A DNA stretch of 51,871 nt from Chloroflexota bacterium. Lineage in GTDB: Bacteria; Chloroflexota; Limnocylindria; Limnocylindrales; CSP1-4. Position numbers and translations under genes: made by a program. Below the pieces are notes generated by a model that was not told the DNA's origin, ran no database searches, and saw only the letters and a list, made by a program, of their open reading frames with translations. The stretch is taken from contig JACCVQ010000045.1 in NCBI GenBank assembly GCA_013698095.1, forward strand, positions 1 to 51,871. The letters run 5' to 3'. Below, in pieces: positions 23,759 through 32,103 of the stretch (positions are counted from its first letter, which is position 1; every line of letters starts with the position of its first letter).

Positions 23759-25729
23759 TCAGGTCCAGATGACGGTCGCGATACGAGCCTCCGACGTGAC
23801 CCCCCGGATCGACACCGCCCGGGGCGTATCGGTCGGCGGGTCGCCGGCCTCGGCAAGGGTCTCCGCCGTGGCGAGGATCTCCCCGCCCCCGGCGAGCGCG
23901 GCGACCCGGGCTGCGACGTGGACGCCCATTCCGCTGTAGTCGCGCTCGCGCCGGTTGGCATCGGCGGCATGGAGGCCGATCCGAACCGCAATGGCAAAGC
24001 CCGTTGTCGCGCGATGGTCGCGGAGGGCCCGCTGGATGGCGATCGCGCAGTCAACCCCGGCCGCCGCCGACGCGAAGGCGATGAAGAAGCCGTCCCCGGT
24101 CGAATTCACGACCTCGCCGGAGCCGCTCCGGACCAGCCCGCGGAGCGTGTCGTCATGCCAACGCAGGAGACGCTCCCAGGCCTGATCGCCGAGGGCCTCG
24201 GCGAGGTTCGTCGAGCCGACGATGTCCGTGAACATGAACGTCATCCGGGCCTGGACCGGGCCGCTCCGGCGGTCCTCGATGGTGCGCTGCTCGCGCTCGA
24301 GGGCTTCGGCGTTGACCCGTGCGCCGAGGCGGCGGTACTCATCGAGCGCCGCCTGCAGCTCGAGATCCGCGCCGTCGTCATCGTCAAGGGCGCGAAGGGC
24401 GCGCGACAGGACCTCCCGCGCCCGGGCGATCTCGTACGGCGATCCCACCTCGCGCCAGAGCTGGATCGCGCCGCGCAGGTTTCCCGCGGCAGCCCCGGGG
24501 TCGCCCTCGGCAAGCAGGACCCGGCCCGCGGCCACCCTACGGCCGGCCTCGAGGGCCGGCGACGGAAAGCCCTCGACGATCCCGGCCAACTCGTCGAGAG
24601 CGGTACGTGCGGCGGCTGGATCGTCCCCGGCGAGTGCGATCTCGATCTTGGCGGGCAGCAGCCGGGAGCGGGCCCAGCGATCCCACGTCTCGTCGGCGAG
24701 TGCGGCGTTGATTGCTGCTGCCGCGGTCTTGGTCTTGCCCTCGGCGAGGCGAATCATGGCCAGCGCGGGCTGGGGTGTGCGACCTCGGCTGTGAGCCTCG
24801 CGGAGTGCGATCTCGGCACCCACGAAGTCGCCTCGCAGACGACGGATGTCGCCCATCGCGTAGAAGCCGTCGGCCTGGGGAGGCGTTGCCGCGAACGCCT
24901 CGAGCTCGCCGGTCGCCCGCTCGAGCTCCACTTCAGCCCGATCCCACGCTCCGCTGATCGCGCTCACCTCGGCCCGGTGGATCCGGCACACGCCTGGAAA
25001 CGCGGACAGCGACGCGGTCGCGCAATACCTGTCGGTCGCCTCGATCCACTCGCTCGCCCGGCGATAGTCGGTCAGGTCGCGACAGGCGCTGATCATCTGG
25101 CAGGCGGCGACGCCGGTGGTGAACGGCGACAGCTCGCCGTTGACCGCGGCGATCGACGCCTCTTCCATCATCACCAGGCCGGCGGCGGCCTCGCCAGTCG
25201 CGATCCGGAGGGAGCCGAAGTGCGACAGGGCCAGGGCCAGGAGGTCGGCGTGACCCGTCGCCCGGCCGATCTCGACCGCTCGTTCGGCAAGGCTGACAGC
25301 GCCAGCCACGTCGCCCATCGCGCGGGCGGCCTCGCTCCGGCCGAGCGCGATGTAGCCGTGCGGATAGGTGTCGCCCTCGGCTCCAATCAGCCGTTCGGCC
25401 CGATGCAACCACGACATCGCGATCGCGCCACGGCCGCGGTAGCCATATTCACGGGCAAGGTCGATCGCGACGAAGGCGCTGCGCTCGACATTGCCGGCCG
25501 CCCCGTGGGCCTTGAAGGCGCGCTCCCGGATGTCGAACGAGTCGGCGGACCGGGCAACAAAGAACGCCGACAGGGCGAGCGCTTCGAGATCGTCGCCCGA
25601 GAGGGGCGATTCGAGCTCGGCCGCGGTCAGGGCATCGAAGGCCGTCGCCCAGTCGTGGCGGGCAATCGCTGCCCGCCCGGTCGCGAGCGAATCAGCCGCG
25701 GGACTCGCCGGAGACGCACTCTCGCTCAT
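23759..25729 (-). CDS. TPR protein with C-terminal class III adenylate/guanylate cyclase domain
   Basis: 656 residues. Residues 1 to about 450 are helical repeats (TPR-like, many GDxAGA and AxRxVAAGRVLLAEGD units). The cyclase domain, about 480-656, has FMFTDIVGSTNLAEALG (first metal Asp), STGDGFFIAFASA (second metal Asp) and YSGMGVHVAARVAALAGGGEI. In the last, the usual catalytic Asn is His, a common variant in this subgroup; the Arg is kept. Usual role: cAMP signalling controlled by protein contacts; there is no LuxR or AAA part. Start ATG 25729 has CACAAT seven bases upstream and no ribosome site. Confidence 0.9.
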   Translation of the reverse strand: MSESASPASPAADSLATGRAAIARHDWATAFDALTAAELESPLSGDDLEALALSAFFVARSADSFDIRERAFKAHGAAGNVERSAFVAIDLAREYGYRGRGAIAMSWLHRAERLIGAEGDTYPHGYIALGRSEAARAMGDVAGAVSLAERAVEIGRATGHADLLALALSHFGSLRIATGEAAAGLVMMEEASIAAVNGELSPFTTGVAACQMISACRDLTDYRRASEWIEATDRYCATASLSAFPGVCRIHRAEVSAISGAWDRAEVELERATGELEAFAATPPQADGFYAMGDIRRLRGDFVGAEIALREAHSRGRTPQPALAMIRLAEGKTKTAAAAINAALADETWDRWARSRLLPAKIEIALAGDDPAAARTALDELAGIVEGFPSPALEAGRRVAAGRVLLAEGDPGAAAGNLRGAIQLWREVGSPYEIARAREVLSRALRALDDDDGADLELQAALDEYRRLGARVNAEALEREQRTIEDRRSGPVQARMTFMFTDIVGSTNLAEALGDQAWERLLRWHDDTLRGLVRSGSGEVVNSTGDGFFIAFASAAAGVDCAIAIQRALRDHRATTGFAIAVRIGLHAADANRRERDYSGMGVHVAARVAALAGGGEILATAETLAEAGDPPTDTPRAVSIRGVTSEARIATVIWT

Positions 25730-25778
25730 CGGGCTGATTGTGCACCCGTGACGCGATCCTCGGTCCGGGTGGGGGCGG

Positions 25779-26204
25779 TCAGGTTCGGCTGATGCGGACC
25801 ATCGGGATCAGCCGGCCGGTCTGCTCGGGATACGCCGCGAAGTGCGGCAGCGCCGCGACGTGCTGGTCCCAGAGACGGTCTCGCTCCGGGCCGTCCACGA
25901 CCGCAGTCGCCGTCGCGGCGAAGGTTTCATCGCCGGTCTCGACGCTGACCGCCGGGTTCGATTGGACATTGGCCAGCCAGGCCGGAGCGGTGGGCGACCC
26001 GCCGGCCGTGCCGGCGACGATATAGTCGTCCCTGTCGCGCGAGATGGTCAGGAGCGCCCGCCGCGGCTCACCGGAGCGGGCCCCGGTGCTCGTCATGACG
26101 AGGAGCGGGTGACCGGCCAGGGGTCCGTGGGTCACGGCCCCGCCATTGGCCCGCATGTCGTCGATGATCGCGTCCTCGAATGACCGCGCCGCTTCGGTGT
26201 CCAT
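25779..26204 (-). CDS. F420-dependent quinone/nitroreductase-family protein
   Basis: 141 residues, DDN/PF04075 family. Core: LLVMTSTGARSGEPRRALLT (about residues 34-53), YIVAGTAGGSPTAPAWLANVQSNPAVSVETG (about 61-91), then ATAVVDGPERDRLWDQHVAALPHFAAYPEQT with the family's P.FA.YQ-like stretch, ending IPMVRISR. ATG 26204 has GGAGGAC ahead. It is the second of four paralogues in this window. Stand-alone gene. Confidence 0.87.
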   Translation of the reverse strand: MDTEAARSFEDAIIDDMRANGGAVTHGPLAGHPLLVMTSTGARSGEPRRALLTISRDRDDYIVAGTAGGSPTAPAWLANVQSNPAVSVETGDETFAATATAVVDGPERDRLWDQHVAALPHFAAYPEQTGRLIPMVRISRT

Positions 26205-26315
26205 CGTTGGTCCTCCGTCCGGGGCTCCTTGCCGCTAGGTCAATCCGTTGCAGACGCAACGATGTCACGTCTCGCCGGGAAGCGCTTCGCTCCCGTCCAG
26301 TGCCAGAATGGGTCG

Positions 26316-26909
26316 ATGCTCCACGACGAGGCCGATTCGATCGAGGTGGATGCGGAGCTGGAGACGATCGGCGTGGACGCGCTCGCGGTGGACGCGCTCG
26401 ACGCCGAGGGCTACGCGGCCGCGATCCCGGGTCTCGCGGCGCTGATCGTGGACGCGGTCGCGGGCGGCGCGTCGGTCAACTTTCTGGCCGGCGTGAGCGT
26501 CGACGACGCCGCCGCGTGGTGGTCCGCCCGGCTCCCCGACGTCCGCGACGGCACGACGACCGCCTTCGTCGCCCGCAATCCGGCCACTGGCGCGATCGTC
26601 GGCTCGACGCTCCTCATCCGGTCGCGCAACGAGAACTCGCCCCACCGAGCCGAGATCGGCAAGGTCCTGGTCCATCGCTCGGCTCGTCGGCGCGGGCTCG
26701 GTCGGGCGCTGATGGCCGCGGCGGAGGACCGCGCCATCTCCGACGGCCGGTGGCTGCTGATCCTCGACACCCAGGCGGGCAGCGACGCCGACGCCTTCTA
26801 CCGAGCGCTCGGCTGGCGGGAGCTCGGTACGATGCCCAACCACGCGTACCGGTCAGACGGCGTCCTTGCCCCGACCACCTACTTCTGGAAGGACCTCCGG
26901 CCTGCCTGA
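26316..26909 (+). CDS. GNAT-family N-acetyltransferase
   Basis: 197 residues. The acetyl-CoA-binding motif A is EIGKVLVHRSARRRGLGRALMAAAEDRA (about residues 110-137, with R-R-G-L-G-R), followed by LLILDTQAGSDADAFYRALGWRELGTMPNHAYR. The first 60 residues are an acidic helix region. Start ATG 26316: CAGAAT at 26304-26309 ends six bases before it, with no ribosome site, so leaderless and start fixed. It is followed 18 bases later by the DUF1232 gene. Substrate unknown. Confidence 0.9.
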   Translation: MLHDEADSIEVDAELETIGVDALAVDALDAEGYAAAIPGLAALIVDAVAGGASVNFLAGVSVDDAAAWWSARLPDVRDGTTTAFVARNPATGAIVGSTLLIRSRNENSPHRAEIGKVLVHRSARRRGLGRALMAAAEDRAISDGRWLLILDTQAGSDADAFYRALGWRELGTMPNHAYRSDGVLAPTTYFWKDLRPA

Positions 26910-26927
26910 GCAGGACGGCGCGATCTG

Positions 26928-27326
26928 ATGGATCTGCGCGTGTTGCTCGGGATCCTCGTCGGCCTGCTCGTCGCGTGGGCCGTCCTGCTCGCCGTCTTCT
27001 GGGCGCTCAGGCCGAAGGGCGTCGCGGTCCGCGAGCTGTTCGCCGTCGTGCCGGACGTCCTGCGCCTGCTGCGCTCGCTGATCGGCGACCGGACGGCGCC
27101 GCTCGACGTCCGGATCGTCCTCGTCGGGCTCGTCGCCTGGATCCTCTCCCCCATCGACCTGATCCCCGAGTTCATCCCGGTCCTGGGCCCGCTCGACGAT
27201 GTCGTCGTGGCGATCGTCGCGCTGCGCTACGTCCGGCGGCGGGTCGGGATTGACGACCTCCGGCGGCGCTGGCGCGGCTCGCCGGATGGATTCGCGCTGC
27301 TGGTCCGGGTCATCGGCCCCGGCTGA
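26928..27326 (+). CDS. DUF1232 (YkvA-like) membrane protein
   Basis: 132 residues. An N-terminal helix ([22 protein letters not shown], about residues 6-27) precedes the DUF1232 core, where [39 protein letters not shown] (about 64-103) matches the signature SPIDLIPDFIPVLG. A basic tail follows. Function unknown; members are small integral membrane proteins. Co-transcribed with the GNAT gene upstream. Confidence 0.9.
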   Translation: MDLRVLLGILVGLLVAWAVLLAVFWALRPKGVAVRELFAVVPDVLRLLRSLIGDRTAPLDVRIVLVGLVAWILSPIDLIPEFIPVLGPLDDVVVAIVALRYVRRRVGIDDLRRRWRGSPDGFALLVRVIGPG

Positions 27327-27360
27327 GGCCGGACCCGGACACCCGTGCGATCATCCCGGC

Positions 27361-27798
27361 ATGCCATTGACCGGCGACTACGAACCCAGCTCGTCCGGGT
27401 GGGCCCGGAAGCAGGCCGAGCGCTACGAGGCGTCCGGCGGAGCGGAGGCGACGACCCTCCGCGGCAAGCCAGTCGTCGTCCTGACAACGGTCGGCGCGAT
27501 AACCGGCAAGCTCCGAAAGACCGCCCTGATGCGGGTCGAGCACGACGGTGACTACGCCGTCGTCGCCTCGCTCGGCGGAGCCGCCCGGAACCCGGTCTGG
27601 TACCACAACCTGAAGGCCAACCCCCACGTGGAGCTCCAGGACGGACCCACCCGGCGGGACTACCAGGCTCGCGAGGTCACGGGCGCCGAGAAGGCTGTCT
27701 GGTGGAAGCGATCGCTCGAGGTCTGGCCCGACTACGCGAGATACCAGGAGAAGACGAAGCGCGAGATCCCGGTGTTCATCCTCGAGCCGATCGAGTAA
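27361..27798 (+). CDS. deazaflavin (F420)-dependent nitroreductase-family protein
   Basis: 145 residues. The full DDN pattern: [43 protein letters not shown] (about residues 17-59), [31 protein letters not shown] (about 65-95) and ERWW-like [30 protein letters not shown] at the end. This is the closest of the four copies to mycobacterial Ddn-type proteins. ATG 27361 is 34 bases after the DUF1232 stop with no clear ribosome site. The third paralogue of its kind here. Confidence 0.9.
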   Translation: MPLTGDYEPSSSGWARKQAERYEASGGAEATTLRGKPVVVLTTVGAITGKLRKTALMRVEHDGDYAVVASLGGAARNPVWYHNLKANPHVELQDGPTRRDYQAREVTGAEKAVWWKRSLEVWPDYARYQEKTKREIPVFILEPIE

Positions 27799-28116
27799 CG
27801 CGTGGCGTCCAACGACCGAGCTGGCCGGGACGCACGATGGCCTCCCTCGCCGGTTCGGACAGTGGGCCCCTGAAACCGACGGCGTGAACGCCGCAGCGGA
27901 GTTGGGCGCGAGTCGCGCCGTGCTGCGAAGTATGATTGTTTTTCGGCCTGCCCAGCAATCCCTCCGAGGTGGGTTTGCGAGGCCGATGCAAGACGGCACT
28001 CGGGACGACTTGCGAGGCGTGGGGGTCGCTTGTTGCATCGTAGTGTCGGCCAACGCCGGAGGGCGGATGCCGGGGACGCAGGTGGCGGACCCGGGGACAG
28101 ATGGGAGATCGCCAAT
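27799..28116 (+). other. 318-base non-coding stretch, rich in hairpins
   Basis: No credible gene. A run of complementary segments: CGGTT/AACCG with inner CAG/CTG (27851-27878), CGGCG-TGAA-CGCCG (27880-27893), CAGC/GCTG with inner GGCGCG-AGT-CGCGCC (27894-27925), a T-rich TGATTGTTTTT, CGGCCT/AGGCCG (27944-27985) and CGATGCAA/TTGCATCG (27984-28040). Spacing between stems is one base or less for the first three. It may be a structured leader for the GlsB-type gene, an independent small RNA, or the terminator region of the gene before. GGGAGA precedes the next gene. Confidence 0.4.
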
Positions 28117-28398
28117 ATGGGAATCATTTCATGGCTCGTCGTCGGCGCGATCGCCGGCTATCTCGCCGGCATGCTCGTCAAGGGTGACGAGAGTCTCGGC
28201 GTCATCGGCCACATCGTGCTCGGCATTATCGGCGCGTTGGTCGGCGGCTTCCTCGCCGGGATCCTGACCGGCGGCAAGGACTTCACGACCGGGATCAACA
28301 TCATGACGATCGTCGTCGCAACGATCGGTGCCGTGATCGCCGTCGTTGGTTACAACGCGATCCGTGGGAACACGCGGAGCGGTCGCGGACCGGTCTGA
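28117..28398 (+). CDS. GlsB/YeaQ/YmgE-family stress membrane protein
   Basis: 93 residues with three helices: MGIISWLVVGAIAGYLAGMLVKG, GVIGHIVLGIIGALVGGFLAGIL and GINIMTIVVATIGAVIAVVGY. The glycine-rich helices and the pattern IIGALVGG match transglycosylase-associated/GlsB proteins, small membrane proteins often induced by general or envelope stress. ATG 28117 has GGGAGA upstream. It is preceded by the hairpin-rich stretch and followed 20 bases later by an intrinsic terminator, so it is a single-gene transcript. Confidence 0.92.
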   Translation: MGIISWLVVGAIAGYLAGMLVKGDESLGVIGHIVLGIIGALVGGFLAGILTGGKDFTTGINIMTIVVATIGAVIAVVGYNAIRGNTRSGRGPV

Positions 28399-28417
28399 CC
28401 CAGGCGCACCTCGATCT

Positions 28418-28455
28418 CGCCCGGCGAGCCGCACCCGCGGCGCGCCGGGCGTTTT
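28418..28455 (+). terminator. intrinsic terminator after the GlsB-type gene
   Basis: Perfect nine-base arms CGCCCGGCG/CGCCGGGCG enclose a second five-base stem GCCGC/GCGGC with an ACCC loop, interrupted only by one A-G mismatch, and are followed directly by TTTT. This is the best terminator in the window. Confidence 0.85.
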
Positions 28456-28520
28456 GCTGTCCGGCGCCCTTCGCGACCGCTTGGTCCATGGCGCTTGACT
28501 GCAGGCCCGGCGGCAGGAGA

Positions 28521-28736
28521 TCAGCGATCAGTGTCCTGGTTGTTCGCGCCGGCCTCTTCAGTGGCCTCATCGGTCAGGACCTGGAGGTCCTCGGCGCGAT
28601 GGACCACCCGATCGGCGAGGGCCGGTTGCGGGGTCCCGAGCTCGGACGCCAGCGTCTCGTTGAGCTCGGTCTGGGCGTCGAGCGTGCGGTCCAAAGCGAC
28701 GTCGATGGCATCGTCGAGGGCGGGTTGGTTGTCCAT
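28521..28736 (-). CDS. 71-residue acidic hypothetical protein
   Basis: Begins MDNQPALDDAIDVALDRT and is mostly helical and acidic (predicted amphipathic helices with DRTLDAQTELNETLASELG), ending EEAGANNQDTDR. No family recognised. TACGGT (28748-28743) ends six bases before ATG 28736, supporting a leaderless start and a real gene. It lies 102 bases after the HTH_42 gene on the same strand. Confidence 0.6.
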   Translation of the reverse strand: MDNQPALDDAIDVALDRTLDAQTELNETLASELGTPQPALADRVVHRAEDLQVLTDEATEEAGANNQDTDR

Positions 28737-28838
28737 CCTCGAACCGTACGCCCGGAACGTATCGCCGGCGCCACGTCCCACCAAGGCCCGTTGCAGCGGC
28801 GTCGCGGCGGTCTCGCGCTGAGGCGCTGATCAGCCGGG

Positions 28839-30092
28839 TCAGCGCGACCGCGGAAGCCGGACAGTGAGGCTGCGCCGGATTGCTGGGTTTGCCACGGCCG
28901 TCGCGTCGATCCGGGTCGCGCCGAGGAACCCGAGGAACCGCGTCGCGCCGAGGCGGATTGCCGCCCGGAACGCCGCGTCGCCGGCAGTGGCGTCGTCCTC
29001 GAGCCAGAACCCGAGAATCACCAGCGTCCTCGTCGCGCGGTCCAGGCGGCTGTCGAACCGGCCGACGAGCTCGTCGCGCCAGAGCACCGGCAGAGTGTAG
29101 TAGCCGAACCGCCGCTTCGCGGCCGGGGTATAGACCTCCCACGTGTAGTCGAAGCCGAACAGGACCTTCGCCCGGCCGCGGGCGCTGACCGGCTCGAGCG
29201 GCGACAGGAACGTCGTCTCCTCGTCAGTCGACGTCTGGAGCGGCCTCCACGCGGGCGGGATCCGGTCGGCGATCAGATCCTCGAGGATCGCGCGATCGGC
29301 GCCGAGCACCCAGTGCGGCCCCTTCCAGCCCTCGACCGCGACCTCCACCAGGTCGCCGTCGCGGACACGGGCAGCGCGCCAGCGCGTGAGCTCCGCCGCG
29401 GTCACCGTCCGTGCGAGGACGTGGCTCACGGCCCGGAACTTCGTGATACCCGATGCCGCGACGAGCTTGCGGAGGTGGAAGTCGTCGGCCGCCCGGTTCG
29501 TGCTCGGTCGGAGCAGCTCGGCGGAGGCGACGGCGTCCGCTCGAGCGTAGACCCGCTCGAACCGGTCGCGCCGGGTGACCATCGCCTCGCCGATCCGCCA
29601 CAGGTAATGGAGCGCGATCGCGCTGTCCTTGCGGCCACGGTAGCTGTCCACCCGGGTTCGCGATGCCATCGTGAATTCGCGGTTCGCGACCGTGGCGCGC
29701 TCGCGCAGGACGGTCCGCATCTCGGCGATCGCGGCCGCATGCTCGTGAGCGAATGCCCGCCAGCGCGGAGCCGCCGCCTCGCGGCCCATCAGGACGCGCC
29801 AGTGTGGAAGCTCGGCCATCGGTCGCACGGCGAGCCAGCCGCCCCACTCGAAGAACCGCCGCTCCTCGTAGACGAGGCGCATCCAGTCGTCGGGGCGATA
29901 GTCGATCACCCGGCCCTGGAGCATCAGGTCGTGGGCCCGGGCGACCATGTTGAGCGGGTCGAGCTGGAGGTGCTCCATCGCCCGCATCGCCTGATCCGTC
30001 CCAGCGGGGGCCTGCCAACGACGGCCCGGCCAGAGGCCCTGCCGGCCGAGGATGTAGCGGCGCGCGGTCCGAAGCGAGAGTTCGAGCGGCAT
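28839..30092 (-). CDS. HTH_42 (YcaQ/AlkX-like) DNA glycosylase-family protein
   Basis: 417 residues. PF06224 features: an N-terminal helix region LSLRTARRYILGRQGLW, then MEHLQLDPLNMVARAHDLMLQGRV (about residues 39-62) with a Q-L-D motif. In this superfamily QxD marks YcaQ/AlkX enzymes that unhook DNA interstrand crosslinks and QxQ marks AlkZ-type enzymes. Winged-helix repeats follow, with ALHYLWRIGEAMVTRRDRFERVY, and then LSPLEPVSARGRAKVLFGFDYTWEVYTPAAKRRFGYYTLPVLW, the typical C-terminal signature. ATG 30092 is 32 bases after a VOC gene. A role in repairing alkylated or crosslinked DNA is inferred from family, not shown. Confidence 0.85.
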   Translation of the reverse strand: MPLELSLRTARRYILGRQGLWPGRRWQAPAGTDQAMRAMEHLQLDPLNMVARAHDLMLQGRVIDYRPDDWMRLVYEERRFFEWGGWLAVRPMAELPHWRVLMGREAAAPRWRAFAHEHAAAIAEMRTVLRERATVANREFTMASRTRVDSYRGRKDSAIALHYLWRIGEAMVTRRDRFERVYARADAVASAELLRPSTNRAADDFHLRKLVAASGITKFRAVSHVLARTVTAAELTRWRAARVRDGDLVEVAVEGWKGPHWVLGADRAILEDLIADRIPPAWRPLQTSTDEETTFLSPLEPVSARGRAKVLFGFDYTWEVYTPAAKRRFGYYTLPVLWRDELVGRFDSRLDRATRTLVILGFWLEDDATAGDAAFRAAIRLGATRFLGFLGATRIDATAVANPAIRRSLTVRLPRSR

Positions 30093-30124
30093 CGCGACAG
30101 GATGCCGGACGCGCCCCCGACCCG

Positions 30125-30529
30125 TCAGTCCGCGGCGGGGGCCTCCTGGAGCTCCCAGCCGTTGCCGTCCGGGTCGTGAAACGTCACGAACGAGTTCCAG
30201 CGGCCGCCCTTGCCCTCCGCCCAGCCGCCGTCCTCCCAGTGACGGACCGGCCCGCACGCGACGCCGCGCCCGACGAGCTCGTCCCGTGCCGCCGCCACGT
30301 CCGCGACCACCACCCGAATCCCGCGGACCGAGCCCGGTGCACCCTCGGCCACCCCGGTCCCGATCACGATCGAGCAGGCCGAGCCCGGCGGTGTCAGCTG
30401 GACGACGCGGATGCCCGGCTCGGGTGCATCGTCGACATCGACGTGCCAGCCGAGCTGAGCCTCGTAGAAGTCCCTTGCCCTGTCCACGTCGGTGACGGGC
30501 ACGGGAATGAGTTCGATCTTCCAGTCCAT
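30125..30529 (-). CDS. VOC-family protein, tandem copy 1
   Basis: 134 residues. Begins MDWKIELIPVPVTDVDRARDFYEAQLGWHVDVDD, contains RVVQLTPPGSACSIVIG (about residues 41-57) and ends FHDPDGNGWELQEAP. Glu, Gln and Asp positions typical of VOC metal ligands are present. The next gene upstream is a near relative of identical length, so the pair arose by duplication. GGAGG is five bases before the start. Substrate unknown; family members are often glyoxalase or resistance-type binding proteins. Confidence 0.88.
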   Translation of the reverse strand: MDWKIELIPVPVTDVDRARDFYEAQLGWHVDVDDAPEPGIRVVQLTPPGSACSIVIGTGVAEGAPGSVRGIRVVVADVAAARDELVGRGVACGPVRHWEDGGWAEGKGGRWNSFVTFHDPDGNGWELQEAPAAD

Positions 30530-30605
30530 GTGGCCTCCATCCGGATGCGGAGGCGCTCGACCCGGCCGCGGTGCAGCCGTGACGGGCGCCAAGGAAACGC
30601 ATCGG

Positions 30606-31010
30606 TCAGCTCGCCGCCGGCTTCTCCTGGACCGCCCAGCCGTTGCCGTCGGGATCGCTGAAGAACATGAACGAGTTCCACGGCCCGCCCGGGCCATCGA
30701 TCCAGTCGCCGTTGTCGATGTGCCGGACCGGGCTGATCTCCAGCCCACGTCCGACGAGCTCGACGCGCGCCGCGGCGATGTCGTTGACGCAGAGCTGGAG
30801 CCCCTGGAGCGTGCCCGGCTCCATCTTGGCCAGGCCCTTGCCGATCGAGACCGAGCAGGCGGACCCGGGTGGCGTCAGCTGGACGACCCGGAAGCCGTCG
30901 CCAACGCTGTGGTCGACATCGACGTTGAAGCCGCATTGCTCGCTGTAGAACGCCTTGGCCCGATCGACGTCGGACACGGGCACGACGACGAGCTCGAGGG
31001 TGAAGTCCAT
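30606..31010 (-). CDS. VOC-family protein, tandem copy 2
   Basis: 134 residues, same length and layout as its neighbour: MDFTLELVVVPVSDVDRAKAFYSEQCGFNVDVDH at the start, the shared FRVVQLTPPGSACSVSIG and FFSDPDGNGWAVQEKP at the end. It differs most in the mid-region, where GLQLCVNDIAAARVELVGRG replaces the other copy's VVVADVAAARDELVGRG. Located 35 bases after the SRPBCC gene. A pair of VOC genes behind an ArsR/AHSA1 pair is a frequent arrangement in high-GC bacteria. Confidence 0.88.
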   Translation of the reverse strand: MDFTLELVVVPVSDVDRAKAFYSEQCGFNVDVDHSVGDGFRVVQLTPPGSACSVSIGKGLAKMEPGTLQGLQLCVNDIAAARVELVGRGLEISPVRHIDNGDWIDGPGGPWNSFMFFSDPDGNGWAVQEKPAAS

Positions 31011-31045
31011 CGGACGGGGTCCTTTCGGGTTGCGGTCGACGTGAA

Positions 31046-31537
31046 TCAGTGGACGGGAGCGAGGGTCGCGAGCCGCTCGAGGAGCGCGTCGAGGCGGTTG
31101 AAGCCCTCGTTCATACCTTCAGCCATGCCGCTCTCGACCATCGCGTTGCGCGCCTCCAGCGACTGGTAGACGGAGTGGGTGTGGACGGTCGTCTTGCCCT
31201 CGCGCTCCTCGAGGGAGAGCTTGTCGAGCGAGACATGGCCCGGGGCGCCCTCGAACTCGAACGTCTGAACGAATCCGTCGGGCGAGGGGTCGCCGTGGAA
31301 CACGCCGTGGAACCCGTACTCGTTGCCGTCGCCGTCGCGGTGGATGTAGCGCCAGCTTCCGCCGGCCCGCACGTCGTAGGTATCGATGACCATCTCGTAC
31401 TTGCCTGGGCCGAGCCACTGGACGAGGAGGTCGGGCTCCGTGAAGGCCCGGAAGACGAGGTCGCGCGGGGCCTCGAACTCGCGGCTGACGTCGATGAACG
31501 GGACGCCGTCGGGGACCTGGATCTGCGTTTCGGACAT
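31046..31537 (-). CDS. SRPBCC (AHSA1-type) protein
   Basis: 163 residues. After a short leader MSETQIQVPDGVPF, the AHSA1 domain begins IDVSREFEAPRDLVFRAFTEPDLLVQWLGP, continues YDVRAGGSWRYIHRDGDGNEYGFHGVFH and ends in the C-terminal helix GFNRLDALLERL. It is a helix-grip fold that binds small hydrophobic molecules. It follows the ArsR gene by 35 bases and is the second gene of the operon. The other SRPBCC of this type in the window (14503-15174) is also paired with an ArsR, and the two are not close in sequence. Confidence 0.9.
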   Translation of the reverse strand: MSETQIQVPDGVPFIDVSREFEAPRDLVFRAFTEPDLLVQWLGPGKYEMVIDTYDVRAGGSWRYIHRDGDGNEYGFHGVFHGDPSPDGFVQTFEFEGAPGHVSLDKLSLEEREGKTTVHTHSVYQSLEARNAMVESGMAEGMNEGFNRLDALLERLATLAPVH

Positions 31538-31572
31538 GTCTGACTCCTGCTTCGATGGTTTGCCTGACTGGG

Positions 31573-31935
31573 TCACGGAGTTGGATCGGTCCCGGCGGTC
31601 CGCTGGAGCGGGTCTCCCTGAAGCCGGGCGAGAAGGGCGTCGAGCCGGCCGTGGCTCTCGTCCCACCACGCCTGATAGCGCGCCAGCCACTCGGTCGCGT
31701 CGCGGAGCGGCTCCGCCTCGAGATGGCTGAGACGGGCGGTCGCCCGCCGGGTCCGGGAGATCAGACCGGCGCCCTCGAGCACCTTGAGGTGCCGCGAGAT
31801 CGCAGGCTGGCTCATGGAGAACGGGGCCGCGAGCTCGCCCACCGTGGCATCGCCCGAGGTCAGCCGCGCCAGGATCGCCCGACGGGTCGGGTCGGCCAGG
31901 GCCCCAAAGACGGCGTCGAGGTTGTCTGCCTGCAT
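31573..31935 (-). CDS. ArsR-family winged-helix repressor
   Basis: 120 residues: LDAVFGALADPTRRAILARLTSGDATVGELAAPFSMSQPAISRHLKVLEGAGLISRTRRATARLSHLEAEPL, a clean winged helix with recognition helix SQPAISRHLKVLE (about residues 43-55) and a C-terminal helix RYQAWWDESHGRLDALL. No metal-site cysteines. Start ATG 31935; the longer open frame ahead overlaps the inverted repeat and -10-like TATAAC, so it is not coding. Heads the operon ArsR-SRPBCC-VOC-VOC-HTH_42-small protein. Confidence 0.9.
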   Translation of the reverse strand: MQADNLDAVFGALADPTRRAILARLTSGDATVGELAAPFSMSQPAISRHLKVLEGAGLISRTRRATARLSHLEAEPLRDATEWLARYQAWWDESHGRLDALLARLQGDPLQRTAGTDPTP

Positions 31936-31939
31936 ATCA

Positions 31940-31955
31940 ATAACCACTACGTTAT
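31940..31955. promoter_or_regulatory. operator and promoter region of the second ArsR operon
   Basis: ATAAC-GTAGTG-GTTAT (read on the minus strand), perfect five-base arms, lies five bases before the ArsR start in the only AT-rich patch nearby. The minus-strand TATAAC it overlaps (31956-31951) could be the -10 box, giving a short leader of about eight bases. Likely autorepressor site. Confidence 0.5.
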
Positions 31956-32040
31956 AGAACAATGTCGTGATTAAAACCGGTCGCGCGGAATCTGTCAAGC
32001 CTCGACTCAAAGACCGAGGGGTCGGCCCAGGAACGACACG

Positions 32041-32072
32041 AAAGAGCGCCCAGGCCATCGCCCGGACGCTCT
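32041..32072 (-). terminator. hairpin after the LVIVD gene
   Basis: On the minus strand AGAGCG...CGCTCT closes a stem whose inner part also pairs partly (CCGGG/CCTGG), followed by TTTCG. It sits 32 bases past the LVIVD stop and before the ArsR operon, so it probably ends the LVIVD transcript. The T-run is short, so efficiency is uncertain. Confidence 0.55.
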
Positions 32073-32103
32073 CAGGGTGCGGCGCCGGCCGCGGGGCCGG
32101 GCC

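Noticed and set aside
23918..25792. 624-codon open frame antisense to the cyclase gene
   Set aside because: High GC keeps antisense frames open. The translation has no recognisable motif, while the minus strand has metal-site motifs and repeats.
27805..27900. Cyclic-di-GMP (GEMM) riboswitch-like GGGACGCA and GGCC segment
   Set aside because: GGGACGCA is present but the next positions, the tetraloop/receptor pair and the second helix do not match the consensus.
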